Part shown: piece by piece, positions 1-7,198 of the stretch | Numbering within the stretch: the stretch's first letter is position 1 | Layout: the number at the start of each line of letters is the position of its first letter | Assembly: GCA_965368815.1 (NCBI GenBank) | Contig: CBDUOH010000021.1 | Span: forward strand, 1-27,076 | DNA: 27,076 bases | Reading direction: 5' to 3' | From: UBA5794 sp965368815 | Lineage (GTDB): Bacteria; Actinomycetota; Acidimicrobiia; Spongiisociales; UBA5794 | Notes under the pieces: model-generated | What the model was told of the DNA's origin: nothing | Database searches by the model: none | What the model saw: the letters and a program-made list of their open reading frames with translations, nothing else | Translations under genes and position numbers: made by a program

Positions 1-71
1 CTCCCGTGTCGAGGTGATGTTCGTTGTGCTCTCAGCATCCAAGATTACCGGTGTCTGGGATCGGCATTTGC

Positions 72-109
72 CCGACAAGAAAACGCGAACTTTCGATTAC
101 CGACAAGAA
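72..109. repeat. short direct repeat in the left-edge non-coding stretch
   Basis: The 10-mer CCGACAAGAA occurs at 72-81 and again at 100-109, 28 nt start to start. It lies in the 147 bp downstream of the leftmost gene. That stretch is more AT-rich than the coding DNA, and I see no gene, tRNA or T-tract terminator in it. The repeat could be a binding site for a gene to the left of the window, or chance. Confidence 0.35.
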
Positions 110-147
110 CGCATTGGCGAAACCCGCTTACGACTTACAACGGTTCG

Positions 148-762
148 CTATTCGTCGCCCCAGTAGCGCTGTTCCTTGAACGGGTCACCGTACATGTGGT
201 AGCCGTTGCGTTCCCAGAAGCCGGGGCTGTCGCCCGACATGACCGTGAAACCCCGCACCCACTTGACCGACTTCCAGAAGTAGAGGTGCGGCACCACGAG
301 GCGGAGCGGGTACCCGTGCTCGGGTTCGAGCGGCTCATCGTCATAGGTGTGCGCGAACAGGTTGCCGGTAGCGAGGAAATCCTCGATCGGGAGGTTCGCC
401 GTGAACCCGTGATATGCGTTCACCATCACATGGGTCGCCGATGGGTCGACATCGACCTGATCCCAGACATGCCGGGTGGGCACCCCTCGCCAGCGCGTGT
501 CGAATTTGGACCACTTCGTGACGCAGTGGATGTCGGTCGTGATGTCATCAGTCGGCATCGCAGCCATCTCATCCCATGTCCATGTGCGGGGAGATGCAAC
601 GAGCCCGTCGACCACGAAGTCCCACTCGTCCAGATCGACCTCGGGAATCGATCCCGCCTGCAGCACCGGGAAACGCTCGGTGTGGTACTGACCGGGCGGG
701 AGACGAGATACGTCAATGCCGCGTTCGGCGAGCGCCTTGCGATTGCGATCGAAGAAAGACAT
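148..762 (-). CDS. sulfite-oxidase-like molybdopterin oxidoreductase
   Basis: A 204-aa protein of the sulfite oxidase / MsrP (YedY) molybdopterin-binding fold, in the single-domain form without the C-terminal dimerisation domain of eukaryotic sulfite oxidase. The fold core covers roughly residues 40-175. Cys80 in the segment DIHCVTKWS matches the cysteine that ligates molybdenum in this family, and conserved family-like segments follow (VNAYHGFTANLP, HGYPLRLVVPHLYFWKSVKW). There is no Tat or Sec signal peptide, so it probably works in the cytoplasm, unlike MsrP. The physiological substrate cannot be read from sequence, and no heme-subunit gene (msrQ-like) lies beside it. The start ATG at 762 has a -10-like TATTGT 7 nt upstream and no Shine-Dalgarno, so the message looks leaderless. 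The gene is divergent from the thioredoxin lipoprotein at 845. Confidence 0.9.
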   Translation of the reverse strand: MSFFDRNRKALAERGIDVSRLPPGQYHTERFPVLQAGSIPEVDLDEWDFVVDGLVASPRTWTWDEMAAMPTDDITTDIHCVTKWSKFDTRWRGVPTRHVWDQVDVDPSATHVMVNAYHGFTANLPIEDFLATGNLFAHTYDDEPLEPEHGYPLRLVVPHLYFWKSVKWVRGFTVMSGDSPGFWERNGYHMYGDPFKEQRYWGDE

Positions 763-769
763 CCAGACA

Positions 770-775
770 ACAATA
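770..775 (-). promoter_or_regulatory. -10 element of a likely leaderless promoter for the 148-762 gene
   Basis: TATTGT (minus strand) fits the actinobacterial -10 consensus TANNNT and ends 7 nt before the ATG. That places the transcription start at or next to the A of the start codon. No convincing -35 is visible. Confidence 0.55.
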
Positions 776-832
776 CCGATGAGCTCAGGGCAGCATGACG
801 ACCGTTCGTCCGTTGTATTCCGATGTCGGTTC

Positions 833-838
833 TATCGT
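833..838 (+). promoter_or_regulatory. -10 element of a likely leaderless promoter for the 845 gene
   Basis: TATCGT ends exactly 6 nt before the ATG at 845, the geometry expected if the start codon is +1. The same hexamer at the same distance precedes 3363, and a 7-nt version precedes the minus-strand gene starting at 10363. Confidence 0.6.
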
Positions 839-844
839 CGGGCC

Positions 845-1393
845 ATGCAACGTACCGTGCGACTGCGCACTTTCCTGCCCATCGCGGTGACCCTGATCCT
901 CACGGTCACCTCCTGTGCGTCGGATTCGGGGGCGAGCACGACGCTTGGTCTGGGAGCCCAGGACACGGGTGTCGGAGATCTCGAGATCGCACCATTGTTC
1001 ACCGTGCCGACGGCCGACGGGGGAACCTTCAGCCTCGATGCGCACCTGGCAACCGACGGGCGACCGGTGTTCCTGAACCTGTGGGCGTCGTGGTGTTTCC
1101 CATGCCGGTCCGAGATGCCAGCCATCAACGCTGCCTCGGTGACGCACGCCGACGTGGCTTTCATCGGGGTGGCTGTCCAGGACATCCGCTCGGATGCCGA
1201 CAAGTTCCTCACGGAGATCGGGGTCTCCTACACCATCGGTTTCGATGAAAACAACGACGTTGACGACGAATACCGCCCACTGGGGCTCCCCGCCTCCTAC
1301 ATCATCTCCTCCGATGGTGTGATTCTCGAGCGCATCTTCGGTGAGGTCACCGAAGAGGACCTGGCCGAGAAGTTCGACAAGTACTTCGGCTGA
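845..1393 (+). CDS. TlpA/ResA-like thioredoxin-fold lipoprotein
   Basis: A 182-aa extracytoplasmic thiol-disulfide oxidoreductase of the TlpA/ResA type. Residues 1-24 are a lipoprotein signal: a basic start, a hydrophobic core, and the lipobox-like VTSC with Cys24 as the lipidation site. The thioredoxin fold runs from about 48 to 180, with the active site WCFPC (Cys84, Cys87) and the cis-proline loop GLPASY (Pro149). Such proteins reduce or isomerise disulfides in secreted proteins or assist cytochrome maturation; no ccd or ccs gene is nearby to decide. I chose ATG 845 rather than the in-frame codon at 716 because it alone gives an intact signal peptide and has TATCGT placed 6 nt upstream. 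An azlCD pair follows on the same strand 67 bp downstream. Confidence 0.88.
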   Translation: MQRTVRLRTFLPIAVTLILTVTSCASDSGASTTLGLGAQDTGVGDLEIAPLFTVPTADGGTFSLDAHLATDGRPVFLNLWASWCFPCRSEMPAINAASVTHADVAFIGVAVQDIRSDADKFLTEIGVSYTIGFDENNDVDDEYRPLGLPASYIISSDGVILERIFGEVTEEDLAEKFDKYFG

Positions 1394-1427
1394 CCCGACC
1401 CCGGTTCCAACGGATCCACATGACCGG

Positions 1428-1450
1428 TAGCGTGTGCGGTTCGCAGGAGG
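1428..1450 (+). promoter_or_regulatory. -10 element and Shine-Dalgarno of azlC
   Basis: TAGCGT (1428-1433) fits TANNNT; a weak TTCCAA lies 17 nt further upstream at 1405-1410. AGGAGG (1445-1450) sits 10 nt before the GTG at 1461. Together they imply a short leader of about 20 nt and decide the GTG start. Confidence 0.5.
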
Positions 1451-1460
1451 AAGGACGGCG

Positions 1461-2150
1461 GTGGCAACGGGCGATCGCATGACATGGCGCGACGGCCTGA
1501 TGGCGGCCACACCACTCCTCCTTGGCGTTGCACCGTTCGGACTGATCTTTGGCGTGACCGCCTCGACAACCGACGTGAACCAGTACGCGGCCTGGGCGTC
1601 CTCGATCCTGATTTTCGGTGGGGCGAGCCAGCTTGCGGCCGTCGAGGTACTCGGTTCCAGCGCTGCCGCGGTCACAGCGGTGCTCACGGTCATCGTGATC
1701 AACTCCCGTCACCTCATGTACTCGGCCGACATCGGCCGATACACCGCCGATCTCCCGTTGTCCCGCAAGATCCCCATGGGGTACCTCCTGACGGACCAGG
1801 CCTATCTCGTGACGGTCTCGCAGTATCGCGATCCCGCCGACACCGATGGATTGGTTCCGTTCTTCTTCGGCGCTGCGCTGTCCCTGTGGACGACGTGGCA
1901 GATCACGACGACGTTCGGGTTCCTGCTCGGGAACTTCATCCCCGAATCGTGGCAACTCGAGTTCGCGATTCCGATGACATTCGCGGCGCTGTTGATTCTG
2001 GCAGTTCGCACGAGAGCCGGACTCGTCGCGGCGACCGTCGGTGGTGTCGTGGCGGTCGCGGCGATGGGTCTTCCGTACGGTCTTGGCCTCGTGGCGGGTG
2101 CTCTCGCCGGAGTGGCCGCAGGTTTGGTCGCCGATAGGCGGTACGGATGA
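1461..2150 (+). CDS. azlC: AzlC-family branched-chain amino acid exporter large subunit
   Basis: A 229-aa polytopic inner-membrane protein of the AzlC family. With the small AzlD subunit it forms an exporter for branched-chain and related amino acids (and toxic analogues). The N-terminal segment (LLLGVAPFGLIFGV), FGGASQLAAVE and the NSRHLMYS motif are characteristic of the family, and hydrophobic helices fill the rest. I placed the start at GTG 1461 because of the AGGAGG ribosome site 10 nt upstream. An ATG at 1434 would put that site inside the gene, and an ATG at 1479 is also possible. The 3' end overlaps azlD by 4 nt (ATGA), so the two are translationally coupled. Substrate specificity is inferred from the family only. 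Confidence 0.9.
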   Translation: MATGDRMTWRDGLMAATPLLLGVAPFGLIFGVTASTTDVNQYAAWASSILIFGGASQLAAVEVLGSSAAAVTAVLTVIVINSRHLMYSADIGRYTADLPLSRKIPMGYLLTDQAYLVTVSQYRDPADTDGLVPFFFGAALSLWTTWQITTTFGFLLGNFIPESWQLEFAIPMTFAALLILAVRTRAGLVAATVGGVVAVAAMGLPYGLGLVAGALAGVAAGLVADRRYG

Positions 2151-2455
2151 CCGACTGGGTCGCCATCACCATCGCCGGGATCGCGACCTTTGCGATGCGG
2201 TTCATCTTCATCGCCTTGTTCGGGAGGGTGAGCGTTCCTCTCTTCCTCGAGCGTGCGCTCAAGTATGTGGCCCCCGCAGTCCTTGCAGCCATCACACTCC
2301 CCGCACTCGTGTCGCGTGACGGGTCTTTCGACCCCGTCAATCCCTTCGTGGGCGCCGCGCTCGTCGGCGGTCTCGCCGCCTACTACACGAAGAGCATCGG
2401 CGCCGCGATCGTGATCGGGCTCCCCGTACTCTGGCTGATCAACTGGGTCGTGTAG
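2147..2455 (+). CDS. azlD: AzlD-family exporter small subunit
   Basis: A 102-aa, very hydrophobic protein with about four membrane helices, matching AzlD in length and pattern: a FAMRFIFIALFGR-like first helix boundary, then KYVAPAVLAAITLPAL, then two further helices. It partners AzlC in branched-chain amino acid export. Its ATG overlaps the azlC stop in ATGA, the usual arrangement for subunits needed in equal amounts. It ends 46 bp before the convergent hydratase-family gene, and a hairpin lies between them. Confidence 0.88.
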   Translation: MTDWVAITIAGIATFAMRFIFIALFGRVSVPLFLERALKYVAPAVLAAITLPALVSRDGSFDPVNPFVGAALVGGLAAYYTKSIGAAIVIGLPVLWLINWVV

Positions 2456-2473
2456 CTCGCGTTCGCATCCACA

Positions 2474-2498
2474 GAGGTCGCCATCAGGCGTGTGCCTC
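2474..2498. terminator. possible bidirectional hairpin terminator between convergent genes
   Basis: GAGG (2474-2477) pairs with CCTC (2495-2498), and inside it CGCC (2479-2482) pairs with GGCG (2487-2490) around an ATCA loop. There is no T-run, so at best it is the T-less type reported in high-GC actinobacteria. It sits in the 46-bp gap between the azlD stop and the stop of the minus-strand gene. Confidence 0.4.
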
Positions 2499-2501
2499 CG
2501 G

Positions 2502-3269
2502 CTATCGCCCCTGCCACTCGGCAGGTCGCTTCGTGAGGAACGCATCCACGCCCTCGGCGGCGTCATCGGTTCGCGCCAGAGCTGTCAACCCGATGTGCAG
2601 ATGATCGAGTGCCGTGTCGGTGTCCATGTCGGCGATGGCATGGAACGCCTGCTTGCCGAGGGCGAGTGCTGCGGCCGATTTCGACATCAACGTCGCCGCG
2701 ATGTCATCGACGGCGGCGTCGAGTGAATCGGTTCCGACCACCTTGTTCACGATTCCGAGCTTCTGTGCTTCCGCTGCATCGACAACCCTCCCTGTCATCA
2801 TCATCTCGAGCAGCGTCTTGCGAGGCACCAGCGGCAGGAGGACGGCGGAGATCATCATGGGCCACAGACCAAGATCGATCTCGGGCGTACCGAAGGTTGC
2901 ATGGTCGGCAGCAATCGTGATGTCACAGGCAGCAGCCACGCCGAACCCACCACCGAGTGCGGCGCCGTTGACCCTTCCGATGACCGGTTTGGGATTGGAC
3001 CGCATCGCTCGGAACAGATCTGCAAGGGCTCCTCTGGCTTCGTGGCCGCCCAATGGGTCGTCGACGAACCCGCTCCTGAGGTCACCCCCTGCGGAAAAGG
3101 CGCGATCGCCCGCTCCGGTGATGATGACCACCCTGACCTGATCGTCGTCTGCCGACCGTGCGACCTCGCGACGGAGCGAATCCATCGCGTCATTGGACAA
3201 GGGGTTGCGCCGGGCGGCGTCATCGATCGTGATGCGCGCAACGCCCGATTCCACCGTATACGTGATCAC
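2502..3269 (-). CDS. enoyl-CoA hydratase/isomerase (crotonase) family protein
   Basis: A 255-aa cytoplasmic crotonase-fold protein. It has the oxyanion-hole segments AFSAGGDL (residues 57-64) and NGAALGGGFGVAAACD (about 101-116), then GTPEIDLGLWP, a C-terminal helical trimerisation region and the typical ending EGVDAFLTKRPAEW. Family members act on acyl-CoA thioesters (hydration, isomerisation, hydrolysis, decarboxylation). In classical hydratases two glutamates activate water. Only the second appears here (Glu130 in TPEI); the first site is Gly110. Double-bond isomerase or another crotonase chemistry is therefore as likely as hydratase. I chose GTG 3269 because GAGGTG lies just upstream and the protein then begins at the usual family N-terminus; an ATG at 3320 would add 17 residues with no family look. 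Confidence 0.85.
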   Translation of the reverse strand: MITYTVESGVARITIDDAARRNPLSNDAMDSLRREVARSADDDQVRVVIITGAGDRAFSAGGDLRSGFVDDPLGGHEARGALADLFRAMRSNPKPVIGRVNGAALGGGFGVAAACDITIAADHATFGTPEIDLGLWPMMISAVLLPLVPRKTLLEMMMTGRVVDAAEAQKLGIVNKVVGTDSLDAAVDDIAATLMSKSAAALALGKQAFHAIADMDTDTALDHLHIGLTALARTDDAAEGVDAFLTKRPAEWQGR

Positions 3270-3299
3270 ACAACACCTCACCGGGCCGTCATCGGCTCC

Positions 3300-3305
3300 A
3301 CGGTA
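3300..3305 (-). promoter_or_regulatory. -10 element for the crotonase-family gene
   Basis: TACCGT on the minus strand fits TANNNT and would start a transcript with a leader of about 24 nt containing the GAGGTG ribosome site ahead of GTG 3269. Confidence 0.4.
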
Positions 3306-3350
3306 GCGAAAAGTTCGCACGCAACCGGTCGCCGAATATGAGCGGCTCGC

Positions 3351-3356
3351 TATCGT
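3351..3356 (+). promoter_or_regulatory. -10 element of a likely leaderless promoter for the DUF5317 gene
   Basis: TATCGT ends exactly 6 nt before ATG 3363, so the start codon would be +1. It matches the element before 845 in both sequence and spacing. Confidence 0.6.
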
Positions 3357-3362
3357 GCGGGC

Positions 3363-3929
3363 ATGCAGTGGATGGCGCTCGTTCTTGTCATCTCGATCAC
3401 TGTCGGATTCATACGTGGGGGCAAGCTACGGAATCTGACCGAGATACGGGTAACCATGTGGTGGCTTCTGCCGCTCGGGTTCTTCGTTCTCGCCGCGTCG
3501 GGCCTCATCCATACGGATCAACATGCACTCGCCGTTGCCCTGATCCTCGGGTCCTACCTGCCGCTGCTGTTGTTCGTGTGGCTGAACCGTGACCTCACCG
3601 GCATCTGGATCGCAGGCATGGGCATCCTCATGAATTTCACGGTCATCCTGCTCAATGGCGGCATGCCGGTTCTTGAGGCAGCTGCTCAGTTGGCGGGCCA
3701 CAATGGGGACCTGGTGCTCGACGCCAAACACGTCCTGCTCGAATCGTCGACCCGTTTGCCATTCCTGGCAGACGTCATCCCGCTGCCGGGGGCAGTCCTG
3801 TCGCTCGGGGATGTGTTCCTCGTGATCGGCGTCGGGGCGTTCCTTGAGGATCAGATGCGTCAACCCCTGACGCTCTTCGCCCATCGTGTCACCGGGGTGC
3901 CCGGGTCGGCCTCGGACTCCCAACGTTGA
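3363..3929 (+). CDS. DUF5317-like membrane protein of unknown function
   Basis: A 188-aa protein with about five hydrophobic segments (roughly residues 4-18, 33-49, 55-73, 80-98 and 145-162). It closely resembles DUF5317-type proteins known from actinobacteria and clostridia. Signature-like stretches are MGILMNFTVILLNGGMPV (86-103) and LPFLADVIPLPG...LSLGDVFLVIG (132-156). No catalytic motif is evident and I do not know a function. The short loop between the last two helices (about 104-142) carries the only charged cluster. It appears to be its own transcription unit with a leaderless promoter, divergent from the crotonase gene. Its stop codon TGA is immediately followed by the stop of the convergent HD-domain gene, the two forming the palindrome TGATCA. 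Confidence 0.75.
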   Translation: MQWMALVLVISITVGFIRGGKLRNLTEIRVTMWWLLPLGFFVLAASGLIHTDQHALAVALILGSYLPLLLFVWLNRDLTGIWIAGMGILMNFTVILLNGGMPVLEAAAQLAGHNGDLVLDAKHVLLESSTRLPFLADVIPLPGAVLSLGDVFLVIGVGAFLEDQMRQPLTLFAHRVTGVPGSASDSQR

Positions 3930-5168
3930 TCAGATAGTGATCTCACCGCGAAAGATCAGCACTCTGCGGAGCGACCGGGCGATCTTCGGATCGTACTCGT
4001 ACGCTGACCCCTGGTGGATCCGCTCGAGCGCCTCAATGGCGCTGAGACCTCTGTCAATCCTTGCCTCGTCGTAGGCACTGGCAACCTTGATGATCTTCGA
4101 CGACACCGGGACATCCGGATCCGTCTCGACACCCGGTGACCGGTAGGGCCGGTGTTGCTGTGCGACGAGTGCGCTCACATGCTCAAGATACGGTGCCTCG
4201 GCAATGATCTGGGCTCCCCAACGTGCGATGTCCTCGTCGGTGAATCCGGCCTTGACGATGGCCGGTTCGTTGAGGGTGATTCTCCCCACGTCGTGCATGA
4301 GAGCCGCATACTCGAGCTGGAACACGTCCTTCGGGTGCAGACCCATCTCTTGGGCAATCGCGACCGCAAGGTCAGCCGTTCGTGTCGAGTGGCCGGCTTG
4401 AGCCAGACCGGCGACCTCGGGGATCTGGGCCAGGGCCCGAATCGTCTGACCGTATGTGACACGCGTCGAGTGGTAGCGAGCAAACGCAAGATGGCCGAAG
4501 GCGTATGGCAGCACAGCCACCGCAACAGCCCACAGGCCCATCAGGGGCCAAGTCAGGCCGAACAACGCGCCAGCGGCGATGATCGAAACGACCACGGCCC
4601 AGTCCTCGAGCGCGAGCAGCCACAGGTATCTCGCGGCGAGATCACTCCGCTCGAGGCCGACGAACGCTGCGACGAGTGCGCGCACCACGAACCAGACGAA
4701 ACCTGATGCGAGCACGACGGCAACGATCGACCACGAGCGTTCCACAATGCCGGCTTCGAGGACACGATCGACAAGCATCAGGAACACCACGAGGTACGCA
4801 ACCATGCCGAGCGCATCGGTGAGGAACTCGCCGTCGGTGCGATCCACGTGGGCCAACAGGTTCTGGGCGACGAGTCCCGACGCCGCCAACCCGAGACAGA
4901 CGGCGGCGGCGAGCGCGACAGGGTCCGGCACCAGGATCGATGCGGCAACCGTGGCGCCGATCCCCAGACTCAACCGTGAGCCGGAGGGTGCCGGGACGGT
5001 GATCACCGAAATCATGGTGATGGTCACGGCCCAGAAGACGACGGGCCACAACCAGGCAATCGGCTGTGAGTTCGGCGAGGTGACCCCCACGACGATGAGG
5101 GCGATCGCAGCGATCTGGAGCGCAAACCACGCGACGACGGTCAGTGTCCTGAGCCGGAGTTCAGCCAT
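3930..5168 (-). CDS. membrane-bound HD-GYP-like protein with degenerate GYP motif
   Basis: A 412-aa protein with an N-terminal block of about eight hydrophobic helices (residues 8-225) and a cytoplasmic HD phosphohydrolase domain (about 240-405). The HD pair is His292-Asp293 (MHDVGR), with supporting histidines at 260 (GHSTRTADLA), 330 and 339 and an aspartate at 367 (VASAYDEAR). HD-GYP proteins hydrolyse cyclic di-GMP or related nucleotides. Here the HHExxDGxGYP loop is reduced to QQHRPYRSPG, so activity on cyclic di-GMP is doubtful although several metal-ligand positions remain. I chose ATG 5168, with AGAGGG 9 nt upstream; it overlaps the end of the upstream HD-GYP gene by 8 nt, so the two are coupled. 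A different nucleotide substrate or a sensor-only role is possible. Confidence 0.8.
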   Translation of the reverse strand: MAELRLRTLTVVAWFALQIAAIALIVVGVTSPNSQPIAWLWPVVFWAVTITMISVITVPAPSGSRLSLGIGATVAASILVPDPVALAAAVCLGLAASGLVAQNLLAHVDRTDGEFLTDALGMVAYLVVFLMLVDRVLEAGIVERSWSIVAVVLASGFVWFVVRALVAAFVGLERSDLAARYLWLLALEDWAVVVSIIAAGALFGLTWPLMGLWAVAVAVLPYAFGHLAFARYHSTRVTYGQTIRALAQIPEVAGLAQAGHSTRTADLAVAIAQEMGLHPKDVFQLEYAALMHDVGRITLNEPAIVKAGFTDEDIARWGAQIIAEAPYLEHVSALVAQQHRPYRSPGVETDPDVPVSSKIIKVASAYDEARIDRGLSAIEALERIHQGSAYEYDPKIARSLRRVLIFRGEITI

Positions 5169-6633
5169 GAGAACCATCCCTCTGCCCGCCATAGTCGAGG
5201 CGAGTGACGTCGGGACCCCGGGATCGCTCCACCTTGCCTCTGAGGCGATCGATCGTGTCGAGGGTCGAGCCGGGCCCGTGGCCACGTTCGGCTCGCCGTC
5301 TGGCTTCATCCTCTGAGATCTCAACAGGCGATCCGTACCGTTCGCCCGAAGCCTCGAGCGCCTTGATGAACACCTCGACGACCTCGGGATCGAACTGGCT
5401 CCCCCCATTGCGCCGTAGCTCCGCGAACGCATATTCCTGCGAGAGCGCGATCCGGTACGAACGCGTCGAAGTCATGGCATCGAAGGAATCCGCCACCGCA
5501 AGGATCCTCGCCTCGAGGGACGGCGTGTCCCCCGCTACGCCGTCACCGCCGTGGTAGCCGTTGCCGTCGAAATGCGCATGATGATTGGCGGCGATCTCAA
5601 CCATCGGACGCAGAAACTCGACTTCACTGAGCAGATCCTCGACGTGATGGACGTGGGCCTGCATCTCGCGATACTCCTCGTCGGTGAGGCGCGACTTCTT
5701 ACGAATCACCTCACGAGGAACAGCAAGTTTCCCGACATCGTGGATCAGGGCGGCCCATCGCAATTGCTCCAACTGTGTTCCGTTGAATCCGAGGTGCTGA
5801 CCGATCATGTTCGAGAAATAGGCGACTCGTTCCGTGTGGCCCCTGGTGTAGAGGTCTTTTGCCTCGAGCGCCTTGATGAACCCGGCGAGCGTGGACAACT
5901 GCGCCTCGCGGAGCCGGGCGTACGACTCGAACGCCATGTAGCCGGTGTAGAACACGACGGCGATCAGCGGAAGCGATGCGGGGCCGACCATGAGGTAGGT
6001 CGCTCCGAGCAGACCACCGAGGAACCCCATCCCTACGTACGGGACCATGATCTGGGACATATGGGACCAGGCGTTGATGTTCTTGCCTCCGTAGACACCA
6101 CCGACGATGAACATCACCAGACGCAGGTTCACGAACCCGTAGACAATCGCAGCGAGGCCGGAAGCGAGTGCGATCAACCCGACGGTGCCGCTCGACACGG
6201 TCCATGTGCCGTCTGTTTCGACCAGCAACCTGAGCAGGAGGGCGAGCACCGACGAAGACACGGCTACGGTCGCAACGAGTTGACCGAAGTTGACGGCCGG
6301 CTGGAACCAGCGCCGCCCTCGGACGTCGTCGGGCGTCAGGATTGCCAAAGCCGCCATGGTGGCAGTGCCCAGGACGGCAGCTTGGGGGCCGAAAGCGACA
6401 GCCGCCGTCATCATGACCATGACCGAGGGTGACGCGAACAGCTTGTCGTTGACTTCGACGGAATTCCACTCGAAGAACACGAACGCCAAAGCGAACGCGA
6501 CCCAGAGCCACACGGGCCGAGGAAACGACTGGACAACCGACATCCCACCGATGATCACGACACCGAGCAGGACGAAGAACACGGCGAACCGTTTCTTTGC
6601 CCTCGCCTGACGGGTCAGTTCGTCCTGGAACAT
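5161..6633 (-). CDS. membrane-bound HD-GYP domain protein
   Basis: A 490-aa protein with a seven- to eight-helix membrane region (about 15-235), then an HD-GYP domain (about 245-430) and a charged, probably disordered tail. Visible motifs are KDLYTRGHTERVA (His266), the HD pair His298-Asp299 in IHDVGK, NHHAHFDGNGYHGG (351-364) and ADSFDAMTSTRSYR. The last motif is typical of HD-GYP cyclic di-GMP phosphodiesterases. Two departures from consensus are visible: HHE reads HHA, and GYP reads GYH. Most of the metal-binding set is present, so hydrolase activity is plausible. The membrane part presumably senses something but matches no domain I can name. It overlaps the next HD gene by 8 nt, and the two probably share one message. 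The start at ATG 6633 has only a weak purine-rich site (GAGAGA) upstream. Confidence 0.88.
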   Translation of the reverse strand: MFQDELTRQARAKKRFAVFFVLLGVVIIGGMSVVQSFPRPVWLWVAFALAFVFFEWNSVEVNDKLFASPSVMVMMTAAVAFGPQAAVLGTATMAALAILTPDDVRGRRWFQPAVNFGQLVATVAVSSSVLALLLRLLVETDGTWTVSSGTVGLIALASGLAAIVYGFVNLRLVMFIVGGVYGGKNINAWSHMSQIMVPYVGMGFLGGLLGATYLMVGPASLPLIAVVFYTGYMAFESYARLREAQLSTLAGFIKALEAKDLYTRGHTERVAYFSNMIGQHLGFNGTQLEQLRWAALIHDVGKLAVPREVIRKKSRLTDEEYREMQAHVHHVEDLLSEVEFLRPMVEIAANHHAHFDGNGYHGGDGVAGDTPSLEARILAVADSFDAMTSTRSYRIALSQEYAFAELRRNGGSQFDPEVVEVFIKALEASGERYGSPVEISEDEARRRAERGHGPGSTLDTIDRLRGKVERSRGPDVTRLDYGGQRDGSHG

Positions 6634-6934
6634 GCTGTCTCTCGTTTGTCTGATGACGCAAGGTGGCGATGGCGACCCGGGTTACTCACTTAGCCGACTC
6701 TGAGACTCGCGGCTCCAGCCAATAAGGCTGTAGCCAGTGCTCCGACAGTCAATGCAAGTTTGATCAATGAGCTCTTCACGATTTTGCTCCAGTGTTTCGA
6801 ACCTCTCAACCGACATCAGATCGTCAGTCTCGGGGGGTACGCGCTTCGCTGGAGTAGTTGATTCGTTTCCTGAGCTTCCCGGGCTGCCACCACCTCCCAA
6901 GCCCAGTCGACTCAGTCGCCCAGGCAAGTCATAC

Positions 6935-6957
6935 GTTCATGTACACCATCCATGAAC
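6935..6957. repeat. 7-bp perfect inverted repeat, 9-nt spacer
   Basis: GTTCATG (6935-6941) and CATGAAC (6951-6957) are exact reverse complements separated by TACACCATC. The size suits either a dimeric regulator site or a hairpin in a leader transcript of the HD-GYP operon. Confidence 0.45.
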
Positions 6958-7027
6958 TGTCCCCAGTACCGGGAGACCAGACATCGTCGGATGCCCGAAC
7001 CCCTATGGACTCCGCCAAAAGTCCAAC

Positions 7028-7045
7028 GCCGCCAACGCAGGCGGC
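7028..7045. repeat. GC-rich hairpin without T-run
   Basis: GCCGCC (7028-7033) pairs perfectly with GGCGGC (7040-7045) around the loop AACGCA. There is no adjacent T-run on the plus strand; on the minus strand TTTT follows about 7 nt later. It could be a weak terminator or an RNA element. Confidence 0.4.
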
Positions 7046-7090
7046 ACCGTCAAAGGTAACAGCTCATTTGACCGTGCTACGGCATTTATC

Positions 7091-7102
7091 GGTCGATCGA
7101 CC
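7091..7102. repeat. 12-bp perfect palindrome upstream of the 7207 gene
   Basis: GGTCGATCGACC is fully self-complementary and lies about 105-116 bp before ATG 7207. It is a candidate operator, though CGATCG-type words are common in this DNA, which lowers its weight. Confidence 0.35.
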
Positions 7103-7192
7103 TATTCGGTTGAGCAATGCATCGAGGTGCTCGACCAGTACTGGCTGTGGTCACGAAACCACAATCGCGCTCCGTGCGGTGCACCGATGGAC

Positions 7193-7198
7193 TACGAT
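7193..7198 (+). promoter_or_regulatory. -10 element before the 7207 gene
   Basis: TACGAT fits TANNNT and ends 8 nt before ATG 7207, with no Shine-Dalgarno between. It is consistent with a leaderless or near-leaderless message. Confidence 0.45.

Noticed and set aside
6682..6927. 81-codon minus-strand open frame in the long gap
   Set aside because: TTG start without ribosome site, low third-position GC unlike all neighbours, Gly/Ser-rich low-complexity start and no family resemblance. Kept only as a comment on the gap.
7028..7045. Intrinsic terminator
   Set aside because: Good 6-bp GC stem but no adjacent T-run and no gene ending next to it on either strand; recorded only as a hairpin.
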